DNA from: Berberis thunbergii
Taxonomy: Eukaryota; Streptophyta; Magnoliopsida; Ranunculales; Berberidaceae
Length of the DNA stretch: 64,000 nt
Direction: 5' to 3'
Assembly: GCA_003290165.1 (NCBI GenBank)
Contig: QNQO01000197.1
Span: forward strand, 1-64,000
Both the position numbers and the translations under genes were made by a program. A model generated the notes under the pieces. It was not told the origin of the DNA. It searched no databases and saw nothing but the letters and a program-made list of their open reading frames with translations. Within the stretch, counting starts at the first letter, position 1; each line of letters begins with the position of its first letter. Positions 11,124-22,207 of this stretch are shown here, piece after piece.

Positions 11124-11147
11124 TTGATTTGTCGCAGAAACGCGCGT
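11124..11147 (+). repeat. 24-bp sequence shared with a capture junction in CACTA-2
   Basis: The 24 bases beginning TTGATTTGTCGCAGAAACGC are identical to 62797-62820 in CACTA-2. Flanks differ completely: here a GTGCTGCGTG... segment follows, there GDSL-lipase exon sequence follows. It therefore marks a breakpoint shared by the two elements. Confidence 0.8.
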
Positions 11148-11339
11148 GCTGCGTGTTCTACGGTTGAGAGATTGCTGCGTGTTCTACGCGCGTCTGCTGT
11201 TCTCCAAGTCATTCCATATGTGAAGGTTAGTGTCCATAGTATTTATTTGAAATAATTTAGACAACAATTATATCATTTCAAGCAGCCTTTCAATCAACCC
11301 ATAGACTGAAAAAGGCCACCAAAACCATAACAATAGATC

Positions 11340-11580
11340 ACTACTTGCATTTGCATGCAATACCACAAGAAAGGAAGATAAAAGAAGAAGAGCAAATGCA
11401 GAAGTATATTGGAGGAAAAGAGAGCCTACCAAATGGAAAATAGAGAAATGGCAAAGAAATGGAGAGATTGAGATGGAGAATCTCTTCACTATAGAGGAAG
11501 AGAAGAAATGCAAGGGAGAGGGGGGAAGAATGAGTGGGGTGGTGAGGGGGCTTAAATAGGCCAGGCATCCCTCCTTTTTC
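11340..11580 (-). promoter_or_regulatory. Possible captured promoter and 5' leader, minus strand
   Basis: On the minus strand a TATA-like box (CCTATTTAAGCCCC, near 11548-11560) is followed by a strongly pyrimidine-rich stretch (TCTCCATCTCAATCTCTCC and TTTCTTTGCCATTTC). Plant core promoters and 5' leaders often look like this. It points toward the MLO-like exon at 10952. There is no direct evidence of transcription, and the open frames here are low-complexity. Confidence 0.3.
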
Positions 11581-12633
11581 ACCCGTCACCTGTTCAAAAG
11601 GTCTTTTTTGTAAGGTCTGCCATTTGTCATAAAATATAAGTTATCCAAAAATCTGTAGAAATCTATAAAAGTTTTTTTTTTTAATCCAAATCTTTCATAA
11701 TCTCTTGTCATAAAAGTAAAACCTTAAAAAAAAAAATTCTGACAAGTAGTAAATCTTGAAAAAATCTAGTTAGGAATTAAAGTGAGTCTATATTTAGATT
11801 ATAGTGTGTTGGTAGGAAAGATAAACACGTGTAATTCGTGTATATCTTGTAATTGCAAAGTTTCTATAAAAATGGAAATGTGATTTGTAAACTCATGGTG
11901 GTTTTCAATGCCATTCTGATTTTCCTTTTTTATGTTCTTAAATTGATTGATTTTCCCATCCCGCCACCTCCCTCCCCTCGCTTATTTCCTCGCCCACTTC
12001 CTCGACATTTAGAATTTCTGATTCAGTTTAGCAAGCTAGTAAACTTATAACCGGAATCAATATAATGAAAAAATTGAAGTGATAACTTCACTTCCTCGAC
12101 ATTTAAGCATAAATGACTCTTTCGTTTGTGATTTCAAGCAAATAGGATAAAAAGTCTTATCTAATGTAGTAATGGTGCCTGTATTGGTGGATTTGTGGGT
12201 TGACGTTGTTTTGATAAGTCTGGGACTCTTACATCGGACGACATGGTATGTTATGATGTCACATGATCAAGTTTTAGCTTATGTAATTGATGATATATAC
12301 TGTGATGGATGTAATGGATATATGGCAATGTTTTTTAGGAGTTCCGTGGAGTAGAATTTTTTTTAGGAGCATATAATCTGGTCTAGTAGAATTTTTTTTT
12401 CAGCATGAAACCTATATGTTGTTGATGATGATACTTCTACTTGTGCTTTTGCTACAACTTATTGTTACACCCAGGTCCAGATCATATGCAATAAAGTACT
12501 TAAATAGTATCTATGTTGTCTTGTTTCAATAACTGTGCAATTATAGGTCATGTTTGTCTGTCATTGGTTTATTAGCAATCTTTATAGGTCATGTTTGTCT
12601 GTCATTAAGTACTGACTAATTTTTATACTGCAG
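11581..12633. other. CACTA-1 internal AT-rich sequence, nothing recognised
   Basis: Homopolymer-rich AT DNA. Near 12525-12605 a block including ATAGGTCATGTTTGTCTGTC occurs twice as a short direct repeat. No coding region is supported. Confidence 0.5.
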
Positions 12634-12770
12634 GGCTCTGAAGGTCTGAGCCAGTACGGGCAGCGCAGTATGTTGGACAGGAGAATGCGCATACAATTCT
12701 TGTTTCTGGGGTGCAAAGTGTGTCGTTGTATCAACCATCACCGGTGCCATATACAAGCAACTACCAGGTG
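12634..12770 (+). pseudogene. Exon-like fragment of an unidentified gene
   Basis: After a TACTGCAG acceptor, one frame reads EPVRAAQYVGQENAHTILVS and then GVQSVSLYQPSPVPYTSNYQ before a CAG|GTGCTG donor. Composition and splice signals look like a genuine exon rather than noise. An in-frame stop near the 5' end suggests decay or a different acceptor. I do not recognise the family. Confidence 0.4.
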
Positions 12771-13202
12771 CTGCATTCTCATCATTTTCAGTATATTGAA
12801 CAAGCAACTACCGAAATAAATGGGGCCTGTTCCTAAGGGCATCAATGTATTTTCTTACATTATAACTAGGGCGATTTGTATTGTTGGAAAAAACATAGAG
12901 AAATTCTTTTGTTTTAGATGCGAGCGAAACCTGATATAAGAAGCTATGTTCCATTTGTTCAGGTTAATCCTGTTATTGTACATTAATTAATGCTATTTGT
13001 TTACATGTTTTTGTTTGGCGTCAAAACTTGACAAGTTCCTTTTTACGGTTGATTTTGTATTTATCTAGCATATAGTTTGGTGGTTCTTATTCGTGTCGGA
13101 GGCATGACACAAACTATAGTAAGGACTGATTTTGCAGGTGCCACGACTGTGATTTTGCTGCAGCAGCAAAAAAAAATATAAATTTTTTTTTCGATTATAT
13201 TA

Positions 13203-13882
13203 ACTTGCAACGGTTTTACACCGTTGCAACAAAACATATTTTTTTTTTTTTTTGAATTTTGTTTTAATTGCCAACGGTTTCACACCGTAGTTCCATATTG
13301 CTACACCTAAAAACCGTTGCTAGTACCTTTGCCACGGTTTAATTTACACTATTTAGCCACGGTTTATAACCGTTGCCACAGTTAGCCACGGCTAATAACC
13401 GTGGCTACTTTTAGAAACGGTTTAAAACCGTTGCAAATACATGTGCTTAGCCACGGTTCATAACCGTTGCAAAGGTTAGCCACGGCTAGAAACCGTTGCT
13501 ACATTTAGACACGGTTTAAAACCGTTGCAAATATATAAAATTAGCCACGGTTCAAAACCGTTGCCATAGTTAGCCACGGCTATAAACCGTAGCTATCTAG
13601 TTAGGCACGGTTTTTAACCGTTGCTAATATTTACACGTAGTAACGGCTTCAAACCGTTGCTAATTTATCCACGGTTTATAACCGTTGCTAGTTTTATTGC
13701 AACGGTTTATAACCGTTGCTAATTTCTGCAAATAACGCCCCCCCTTCACCTATAAAACCGTTGCTACAATGTTTAGCAACGGTTCTTAGCCGTGACAAAC
13801 AATTTTGCGACGCCCCTGTAGTCCACGGCTCTTAGCCGTGGCAATGTCTTACGCCCACGGTATAAAACCGTGGCTAATGGGG
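13203..13882. repeat. Right subterminal palindromic repeat array of CACTA-1
   Basis: About 18 units of the same near-palindrome as the left array occur here, for example TAGCCACGGTTTATAACCGT followed by TGCC. Unit spacing is about 30-40 bp. The array ends about 15 bp before the terminal inverted repeat. TAGCCACGG starts dominate on this side, while TAGCAACGG starts dominate on the left. Confidence 0.9.
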
Positions 13883-13897
13883 GTTTTTGGTGTAGTG

Positions 13898-15107
13898 GAC
13901 CATCCAGGGAGTCCATCCGATTGAGAGCGTCCGAGTATGACATCCGCATATCCGAAAAGGCCTTCTCCAAAGCAAGAACCCTCCCGCGGGCTTCAAGGTG
14001 CATGGAAACAGGACTGTACGACTCAAGGGCGCGTGCAACGGTCTCAGGACCGCGATGATGGAAAACATCAACATGCGACCCAACTTCCTCCTCCTCTAGG
14101 TCAACGAGGGAAGGAAAAACATTTGGAAAAAGGTCGCGACCCTCCGAGAGTGTCGCCTAATAGAGGCCTGCCTTTTCTTCAGAACAACGACGTGAGGTAC
14201 ATTCCCCTCCAAGTCAGCAAGCCTGGAAGGGCTGGGCATAACCAGACATCTCTTCCTCGTGCAACGAACAACCACCCCCTTAGCCTTTGAACCTGACGCT
14301 GGGTGAGCACCATGAGAACACCGCAGCAGCCCGCTGCGTATGACATTTCCTAGCATTATGACTTCCAAAACGGATGTCAAAGGGAGCTTGAGAACTCCCT
14401 CTCTATCCGCTTTTCTTCCTTGCTAAGAGACGGAATAACAAACCTCTCTAAAACAAAACAAAAAAACACAACACGTCAGAACCAACATCGCAGAAGGGAC
14501 ATACAAAACTATGCATACACCGACAACCAAGAAACTCACCGAGATCAAACTGAAATTATCGAGACACTCTATGACTCCAAAGCTTGAAGTAACCGGAATC
14601 CATCGAAACAAAGAATCAATGTTTTTCCCAAGATTCAGCATTGTCCACCGCCAATTGCAGACAATAAGGACATTTCAGTATGCAGATACCGCTGGGGTCC
14701 AATTGAGCCTTTGTCATGTGATGGATCAACGACAGGGTCAAACACAGTCCAGAATCACGAGCCCTCAGGATAACTGTGAGCAGAATCTTGAACCCGCTCG
14801 AAACCATTTGAGTAAGAGGCATATGAAAATGGATAAAGAAGCGCCAAACATCATCAGACACTGGAAACCAAAGCCCACACTCGAACATGCCTCGGTGCAA
14901 GCCTATGAACCCATGAGGAGGTATAGTCGGGCCTAAAACTCCAAATGCGGGACCAATTTGCAAATCTCTCAAGATACGGCACAAACTATGGAGTCTGACC
15001 AACTCGATTTCGTCGACCAAGCTACATTCAAAGAAATCAATGCAAGTAAGGGATAACGGATCCTTGGGAGAAAGTTCAACGTTGTCAGCCATTAGTAGAA
15101 AGAACAA
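13898..15107 (-). pseudogene. Antisense gypsy-type ORF (Transposase_28-like), interrupted by CACTA-1
   Basis: The minus strand carries a broken reading frame between retroelement internal sequence and the LTR at 15342. The longest open part (15107-14616, 163 codons) contains IPPHGFIGLHRGMFECGLWF and PLTQMVSSGFKILLTVILRA. This pattern matches the plant putative gypsy-type transposon domain (PF04195-like) found in Tat-lineage elements, some of which, such as Grande, carry an antisense gene before the 3' LTR. The frame shifts several times further down. Its coiled-coil-like end (RVLALEKAFSDMRMSYSDAL) reaches the CACTA-1 junction and continues in phase at 567 on the far side, to a TGA at 437-439. 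So it was one ORF before the insertion. Confidence 0.6.
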
Positions 15108-15341
15108 ATACTATGGTTCGAAAAAAATAGCGCAAGATAAAAATGAGGAAACCCTTCTCAGAACGGTAAATATTTATAGGAAAGACAAATCGCATTTTCC
15201 CTCCTAGAACAGTCGTGTATCCATTGAATATCATATGTCGCTCGAGATGAACGCTTTGAGTCCAATCATCACAGCGGTACAGTTGCCCTTTCAAAAAGTC
15301 AGTGGATCGACTTAACACCCCACTAACTTGAAGGGAGTAGC

Positions 15342-16019
15342 TGATGATACATAAAAACTGTCACACCCTGAGCCATACACGTGTCAAGATGATCTCGAGG
15401 AACTACGGGCCCCAACATCAGCAGAATACTGATACGGCCCAAGCGGTTCTAATCCTGCTCAATTCAGTCTGCTAGACGGACTCGAACTCTCGCAGCATGC
15501 TAGGCCCACACGTCTCATGGCTATCCTCAATAAATATAAGTCATACTAAGGTAAGTATCTCGAGGATCAGTTTCAAACGAGCAACTACAACAGCTTTCTA
15601 CTTCAAATTAGGAAGCAAATACCAGAGTAGATTCCACACAGGGAACCTCCCTTCTACGGATTGCTTTCATATTGGAAACTATCTCACGCGTGTCTAGGAG
15701 CACAAGGCTAACATGGAACTTCCCTCCTACAACACGACTCCTAATTAGAGAAGGATCTCCACGAAGATCTCCTTCCTAAACTACGCATCCGATGACCTGG
15801 TAAACCAAGACTCCTTGCACTATAAATAAGACATGAGGTTGGTAAGTTAAGGTACGCTACAAATTCCATTTTTACAGCATTACGCCTTCCTTAGATCATA
15901 GTCTGACTTTAGCATCGGAGTGCCATCGACCACTACAACGGTGGTTCGTGGCTTACGTGTGTTACTTGTGCAGTTTAGCAGGACTAGGTCAAAGCATGGA
16001 GTGAAAAATGACTGCATCA
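15342..16019 (+). mobile_element. LTR of gypsy B' (3' LTR)
   Basis: The 678-bp segment begins TGATGATACATAAAAAC and ends ACTGCATCA. It aligns along its whole length with 47485-48160, which is the 5' LTR of gypsy B, with many substitutions. Shared landmarks include CTAGGCCCACACGTCTCA, the box CACTATAAATAAGACATGAG (a probable TATA promoter, near 15820) and GTTGGTAAGTTAAGGTACGC just downstream. It is preceded by the antisense ORF and followed by unrelated host DNA, as expected for a 3' LTR. The 5' LTR lies left of the window, so the target duplication cannot be checked. Confidence 0.85.
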
Positions 16020-16590
16020 AATGTTATTTATGTATATAAACCAATTTAAGTCTGACTATAATTCTATTATTGATAATAGACTAATAATATAATTAGGATT
16101 TCATATCGGTTAAAGTCTCCACTCAAAACCTAATTTTCTCTACCTCTTATTTTCCTATCCGGTTTGAGAGGTGGAAGACTTCTCCATTGCGTATTATTTG
16201 GTTCTTGAGAGATTTGTTGCGTGTATACTTTTCATCAATGGTTTCAAGTACGCACTAATCAAATTGATTAATGACATGAAGTCTAGGTGCAGATCTAATA
16301 TTATTTCAACAAACTAAACCTACCAAAATTGTATCTCAACTAATTACCCATTTCATCCACAAGCTTTAATATAAGGGAAAATAATGTTACAAGGAGGGTG
16401 GAGTTGGAACCTGGGAGATGGCAGCAAGCAAATGAAGGGCACGGGCATCCTCACCAGCTTAGTCAAAAGGCTCTCTCTTATCACAACTATTCCAACTAGG
16501 ATTATTTGCTTTGCTTAGGTAAATGAGCTGGCCAATATCTGCCTAGCTTCCCTCTTCACCTCACGAGCCCATTTAAGTCCCCTTGCTCTT

Positions 16591-16598
16591 CCTTATAA
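16591..16598 (+). promoter_or_regulatory. TATA-like box of the small secreted-protein gene
   Basis: CCTTATAA lies about 55 bp upstream of the ATG at 16650 and is followed by a C/A-rich leader (CATCCATCCATCATCTACAC). The spacing suits a transcription start near 16625. Confidence 0.5.
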
Positions 16599-16649
16599 GC
16601 CCATCCATCCATCATCTACACCAACACAAAACTTCAGTGTATTCACAAA

Positions 16650-16976
16650 ATGTCTACTACTGCTACTACACTTGCGTTCATACTCTTGTTACTGTTATCT
16701 CCCATGGAGATCACAATGGCAAGGTTTGGTTACTCCTCAACTAAGGTCACTGAAGCGGGGAGGATTATAAGGCCAGAAGCTGGAGATAATCACTTGGTGT
16801 TGAATATTCCTGGGACCGGTCTCAAGGGAGGTGTTTTTCAAGGCCATGATTTGGAGGATTGTTTGCCTAAAGGGATTCGACATACTTCAGCACCTAGTCA
16901 TTATGGCAATTATGAAACCCTTGGTTCAAACTCAACTGCCATCACCAAGAGAGACTCTGGTATTGTGGTGCCATAA
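16650..16976 (+). CDS. Small secreted protein, possible peptide-hormone precursor
   Basis: This single-exon gene encodes 108 residues. Residues 1-24 form a clear signal peptide (STTATTLAFILLLLLSPMEI, then TMA), so the product should enter the secretory pathway. The mature part has one Cys and a C-terminal block DCLPKGIRHTSAPSHYGNYE followed by TLGSNS. The spacing LPKG-x4-SAPS recalls the core LPKGVPIPPSAPS of IDA/IDL peptides, but the key prolines between are missing and one residue is lost, so assignment to that family is not safe. A TATA-like box and short leader precede it, and the gene sits outside the transposons. The start is the first ATG and gives the signal peptide. Function is unknown. 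Confidence 0.7.
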   Translation: MSTTATTLAFILLLLLSPMEITMARFGYSSTKVTEAGRIIRPEAGDNHLVLNIPGTGLKGGVFQGHDLEDCLPKGIRHTSAPSHYGNYETLGSNSTAITKRDSGIVVP

Positions 16977-17054
16977 TATATGTGAATATATTTTATGTTA
17001 GGGAGTATACATACAGAATTAAGCTGTTAATTAGTTGTATGATGTAATATTGAA

Positions 17055-17251
17055 GCCAACGGTGTCATAGCCTAGTGGTTAGGGCTATGTGGGTTTGTCC
17101 CCCACGTCCGTCTTAGCTTCGAATCCTACCTGTGACATGGTTATTTTTTAATGGGTGTTGACCTATAGGTCGTTTAATTAATAGGTTATGAAATCCTTAA
17201 AAACCTAATTCACCTTAAAATAAAAACCTAATTCACCTTAAAAAAAAAAAA
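17055..17251 (+). mobile_element. tRNA-derived SINE with perfect 16-bp target duplication
   Basis: The 5' part carries RNA polymerase III internal promoter elements: an A box in ATAGCCTAGTGGTTAGGGC and a B box in AGCTTCGAATCC, about 35 bp apart. A unique body and an A-rich 3' tail follow (CACCTTAAAA repeated, then poly-A). The 16-bp sequence ATGATGTAATATTGAA flanks both sides (17039-17054 and 17252-17267) without mismatch, proving target-primed insertion and suggesting a young copy. It lies about 80 bp downstream of the secreted-protein stop codon, possibly in that gene's 3' UTR or terminator region. Confidence 0.92.
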
Positions 17252-17267
17252 ATGATGTAATATTGAA

Positions 17268-19995
17268 ATTATATATATATATTCATACATAGTAGTTTTA
17301 TTATATTGTAGGGTTCAATTTTCTCATGTCTAACCTCAGACCAAAGGACCAATAATCAAGAATTTTGAAGCCTCACAAAGGTATCATGTCAGTATTTACC
17401 TTATCAAGTTCTGTCATTTGCATAATGAAATCCTTATCAAGTAATGTGAAGAAAACATTTCTCGTCTCCTACCCCTTAACAACATATGCTCCTCCCCATG
17501 AAAATTTCTGATTCTACTAAAACAACTTAGTAATTTTATGCAAGTTATATTCAGCTCTTGTTAGGTGCATAACGAGGTGTGGCAGTGCTATACGTGCACA
17601 TATATTTAGTATTTCTTTATTTACTTTAAAAAAATGAATGAGTGCAAATTAAAATTTATAGAATTTTTTATGACAATTTAGAATTTAAAATAAAGGTAAA
17701 GTCATTTTGGTAGTTCTGGAATGGGCCTTTTGCTACATTTTTTGACCCAACACCTTCAAGCCCACCACCACAAAGGGGCTAAAAACCCTTCTTCAAATAT
17801 TTTTGTGCGACTTGCTAAGCACAAAATTTTCTAACACATCAAAGGTTGGGTCCAAAGATTTGGGGCAAGGGGTACTCGATAATTACTCTTAGGCTAGAAG
17901 CCTAGAAGCATGATTAAAAAAAAACCGCAAAATTTCATAAGAAATTTTCTTTTGAATTAATTCCTGACAGAATTAATAATTCATCGTGGTCTGAGATGAG
18001 TAAAATGATCTGATCTGATCTGATCTTGCCAATGTTCAAAGATTTGCTTTACAGTGACTGAAGGCAATAAGTCTAGTTGTATGGCATTAATAGCAGTTCC
18101 GTTGTCCATGGAATAGATGATTATCGATTGTTAACATGATGAACAAGTATGCTCATGATGGACTACCTTACTGTCAGTCTTGTGTTTCAGGGTACAAAGT
18201 TCGTGAATTATAGCAAGATATAGTGTTTCATGTCCAACCTAGATGGATGGTGCAGTTTCTGCTTTGTTGTGCAGTGGGTCATCATGCTTCATCTCCACAA
18301 TTTCACATATAATTTATCCTTATATTGTCCCTAAAGTCCATCACAAGTAATTTTATTTTCAACAGCTTTTACCGATTGTTTTGTTGAAAACCACTTATTA
18401 TATTTTCACTTGCTACTCCAGAATCACTTTTTACATTTTTTTTTAACTAATACGATGAAATTGGCATGTTTCACGTTTTATGTACAAGTGGCCTCAAACA
18501 CTGAGTCCCATTTTGCCAACTGCAACTGCAACTGCTGTATTGTGTAGTGTAAGAAAAAAAGTAAAAACTCTGAGAGTGAATAGTGTTTAAAACCATGTCA
18601 AACTATCACCCCTTTCAAAGATTGTATATTAAAAACATCAAAAATTTTGGAACTGATTGGAGCTCACGAGAACTTTAAATAAATATGGATAGCTAATAAT
18701 ACTGATTACATGAGGGGAAGTGGGGTCGATGAGATCGGGCCCAGGATACTTTAGGATCTATTATGTAAGACAAGTGATATTCACCAGTCATTAAACAATA
18801 GGATCTATTTCGTTAAACAATATATCAACTAAGCACAACTTGGTAAATCAGTTCAAAAGTGGTCTTCATGGTACTCTCAAACTATGATCTGACCAATTGA
18901 AAAAGTTACAAAAAGATGTGTACATAAATAGTAATATACACCCACCCCAATTATTAAACAAAGATCTCTTTATAGATAAAACGTATATAAATAACAATCC
19001 TCTCAACTCCACCATTAGTGGCAAAACACTTGAAACACTACAACTGACAGTACTCATACTATTTCAGGTGCAGTGAAAGAAGAAGGTTTCACTTGGAATC
19101 CTCTCCTCATGAAGGAAGAGAATACAAGCTTCTGCAGTAAGCACGTCAAGGATCCTTGTGTATCATTTTGTCGAAAATGCAATCGTCGAGCTAAGGAGCA
19201 AAGATCAAGGTTTTATATACTCCGGCGCTGTGTGGTCATGCTTGTTTGTTGGCACGACAGAGGGGAGACTTGAAGCCTTTGCCGAGTGAAAAAAAGTGTT
19301 TTGTGTATAGACAAGGAGGAGAGAGAATTCATATTATTTGTAGTTCATTTGTTAGAAGAGTTAATTACTATACTTTTATGATCTGTTAGAGCAGATAGGT
19401 CTATATGTTTGTGTCTGGGCTCAGTGTGTATGTCGGAAAACTTTGGATCTAAAACTGGGTTCAATGAGAAAATTGTACAAATTTGGATGTGTGTTTCGGG
19501 TTCTTGTTTTCCTTGTGATCTACTGAATGGTGGTTCCTTAATGGAGCTCGCCGGATCCATATAGAACATAAAAACTGTGTGTCGGAGCAAAGTTTGCCAA
19601 CTTATTTTCAAGTTCTTGATTATAAGGGATAGATTATTCTCAGTCCATCGCTAACTATTCCCTATTTCTTAGTTTATTTTATTTTCGCTGAGATCTATTG
19701 GTATATTTTAGGCTGTATAAATTCTTATGTTTTTATTGATTCTTTATTAGGTGAATAAACCAATGATGGTAAGGTTGTGGTCACTATGATTCTCATTGTT
19801 TACTTGATTACTGGACCAATCTTTTCAGGTTTGGTTAATTTAATTATATATTTGTGATAATGATGAAATGTACATTATGCTAGGTGTTAGCTAAATCAAT
19901 ATGAAATACAGTTGTTACCTTATAACAAACCTATAACAATTCCTTTCTGGGAGTAGCCAACTTCATTATTGGATCTAACTGTTCAGCCACTCTAA
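17268..19995. other. Intergenic DNA, no supported feature
   Basis: AT-rich sequence with scattered short open frames (for example 19073-19273 on the plus strand) that show no family signal and no good splice context. I see no gene. Confidence 0.6.
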
Positions 19996-20285
19996 TGGTG
20001 TGTTTGATCGCATGAAATCTTATTTTACGAGAATTTATAAGTGGGGGCCATCTAAATTTAAGCTAAATTTAGGTAAACATTATTTATTATTCACTTATAT
20101 AAATGTTGTTGAGAATAAAAGTGTCATGAAAATTTCACTTCTTACTCCCCTCCAAAGCACGTGACTCTCATGTTTGTGAGGGCTTTCATTCCCACCATTA
20201 ATCTCAAAATCTAGTGGTGGGAAATGATTGTTTACCTCAATTTAGATGGTCTAATGAAATAAGATTTCTTGCAATCAAACACATC
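19996..20285. mobile_element. MITE with about 30-bp terminal inverted repeats
   Basis: The left end GGTGTGTTTGATCGCATGAA followed by ATCTTATTTT is mirrored at the right end by AAATAAGATTTCTTGCAATC followed by AAACACATCC. Total length is about 290 bp with no coding capacity. Exact ends and target duplication could not be fixed, so the superfamily is left open; hAT is plausible. Confidence 0.7.
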
Positions 20286-22207
20286 CTCTGTGTAGTGAAA
20301 GACGCTAACCGAATAGTTAGAGATGCCGCAAACAAAGATCATATAGCCTAGTTGACTGCAAGTTGAATAAGCTATATATGACCCTGATGAATAATTACAT
20401 TAATTGTGTAGATAAATTTTAGAGGATAATATCCATCTTAAACACACTTTCAAACAATCTGATTTTATGATGATGACATTCGTCACAGTAAGACTATCAG
20501 CCGAAAACATTGAAAAGTATATTTTACCCAATCAAGCATCTTTCAACAGGAAAGTAAATTATTTTCATCCATTGCTAAGTTTTCTCAACAAATAATCATT
20601 ATTGTGATGCCTAGAGTTTATGATTGATACCTAAGGATTACATTTCTTTTGACAAATTTAGCATCAAAACTGCCATGATCAATCAGATACTGAACTTCCA
20701 CTGCCATTAAATCTTCAATACTTTCACTAGCTAACACACCATATCGGCATTTTAATGCATGACTGCCAAAAGAACGAGATACCATTATTGAAGAAGGTTA
20801 TTATTATGTGTTGTATAAAATAAATAAAATGGTAATAAGCTGAAAATAGTGATATTGAAACAAGAGCCCTTCTAAGCGTCGCGGGAGTGGGCGAGGGGAG
20901 TGTTACCATTCATCCCCTCTAAATTCGCAAAGGTGCATATCTCGAGGAGGATAAAGCGTAACTCACCCTTCCTCGCCCACTCCCTCAACATTTATAAAAA
21001 GCGCTCATTGAAACAATGTCTGTGGTGTCGAGTCGGGTCGAGTCGAGCCGAGTCCCATTTTCACCAAAGCAATAATCGGGCCTTTGAATTCTCTTGTATA
21101 TTATAGACTTGAATCGTTCAACTCGGACTGGGTAGACTCGGAGAGTGACCCAGTTAGCACGAGAAAAATTATCGCGAGATAATTAATAGTGTAATTTTTA
21201 TCGGAGAATGAAAGATGCGAGAGATGAGAGATCCGTCTAACGTAAGCCGACAGCGAGAATCCTTTAGGATAGGAAGGGATTGCGTGAATCCAACGTTAGT
21301 TCACAGCTCACGATGTTTATGTGTCTTCCCACGTGCCAAATTGTTGGCCCTTAAATTTTTTAAATTGCAAATCAGCCCCCTCAAATTTCCTTTTTTGAGT
21401 TTAATACTTATTTGTTTTTAAATGTTAGCACATTATGTAGGGTTTCGTTTTCCCCCAAACCGATAATTGAACCGACTTTTATAGGTTTTTAAACCTAACA
21501 TTAAGAAAATCTAACGAAATTTAATTGATTTTAATTTATATAAACCACAAACTTAACCGGCCAACTCAAATATTACTAAAACATAAATAGAACCGAATCA
21601 ACTAACTAAATTAAATATATTTTATTATTTTACATATAACATATATTATCTATATCCGGTAAGTTCGGTTTTGTCGGTTAAAATGACTCAAATCGAAAAC
21701 CAAGTCGACCACATTGACTTTAAATTTCTAAAATCAAAATCAAACTGATCACAAACAATTTAATTGGTTTTTTATTCAGCCCTAAGATTAGGGACAAAAA
21801 TTGTTTACCCAAGGGTACCCCTCGAATTATTGCACAATTTAGATTCAATTGTGAATTAAGGAAACTACATACAGATGATTAATGAAAAATGTATCATTTG
21901 AGTTAAAATTTTGAGGGGGAAAATGCAACAAAGTTTCAGCTCATTTCAACGTGTGCCTTGAGATATGCATTAAAATTTGAAAAAATGGATTTACCTATCA
22001 TAATCACGAAGTTATCGAGAGCCCACCTTAGACGCGATACAGACTGACCAACATCCATATTGTCCAAGATCACCCGAAAGGGTGGTCCTTAAACACCCAC
22101 AAAGACCATTTATCAAAGATGTTTAATGGCAAGGACCTATACATACATTCCGAAATTTTTCTGAAAATTTCAGTTCAAACAAATTTAAAAATAAGTTTTT
22201 AAACTTA
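20286..22207. other. Intergenic DNA, no supported gene
   Basis: Contains a short CG-richer patch at 20870-21050 (GTGGGCGAGGGGAGTG and GTCGAGTCGAGCCGAGTC) and AT-rich remainder. No coding region or RNA gene is supported. Confidence 0.55.

Larger units (their letters stand above)
568..13897 (+). mobile_element. CACTA-1: complete CACTA (En/Spm) transposon with captured gene fragments
   Basis: The left end begins CACTACACCAAAAACCCC and the right end finishes with its inverse, GGGGTTTTTGGTGTAGTG. The target trinucleotide GAC flanks both sides (565-567 and 13898-13900), as expected for the CACTA superfamily. Inside each terminus lies a long array of palindromic subterminal repeats. The plus strand carries a Transposase_24-like gene (6348-8004, frameshifted). 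The element also holds a nested hAT insertion (3816-5772) and pieces of host genes: dioxygenase, DUF21/CBS, sigma factor and MLO. No catalytic DDE transposase of the TNP2 type was recognised, so mobility would depend on another copy. It was inserted into the antisense ORF of a gypsy element. Confidence 0.95.

Noticed and set aside
17060..17135. tRNA gene
   Set aside because: A and B boxes are present, but there is no complete cloverleaf and the unit is part of a longer body with an A tail and a 16-bp target duplication, so it is a SINE.
20870..21060. CG-richer patch as a promoter island
   Set aside because: No gene starts nearby and the sequence is short and repetitive; similar words occur near 11960 in CACTA-1.
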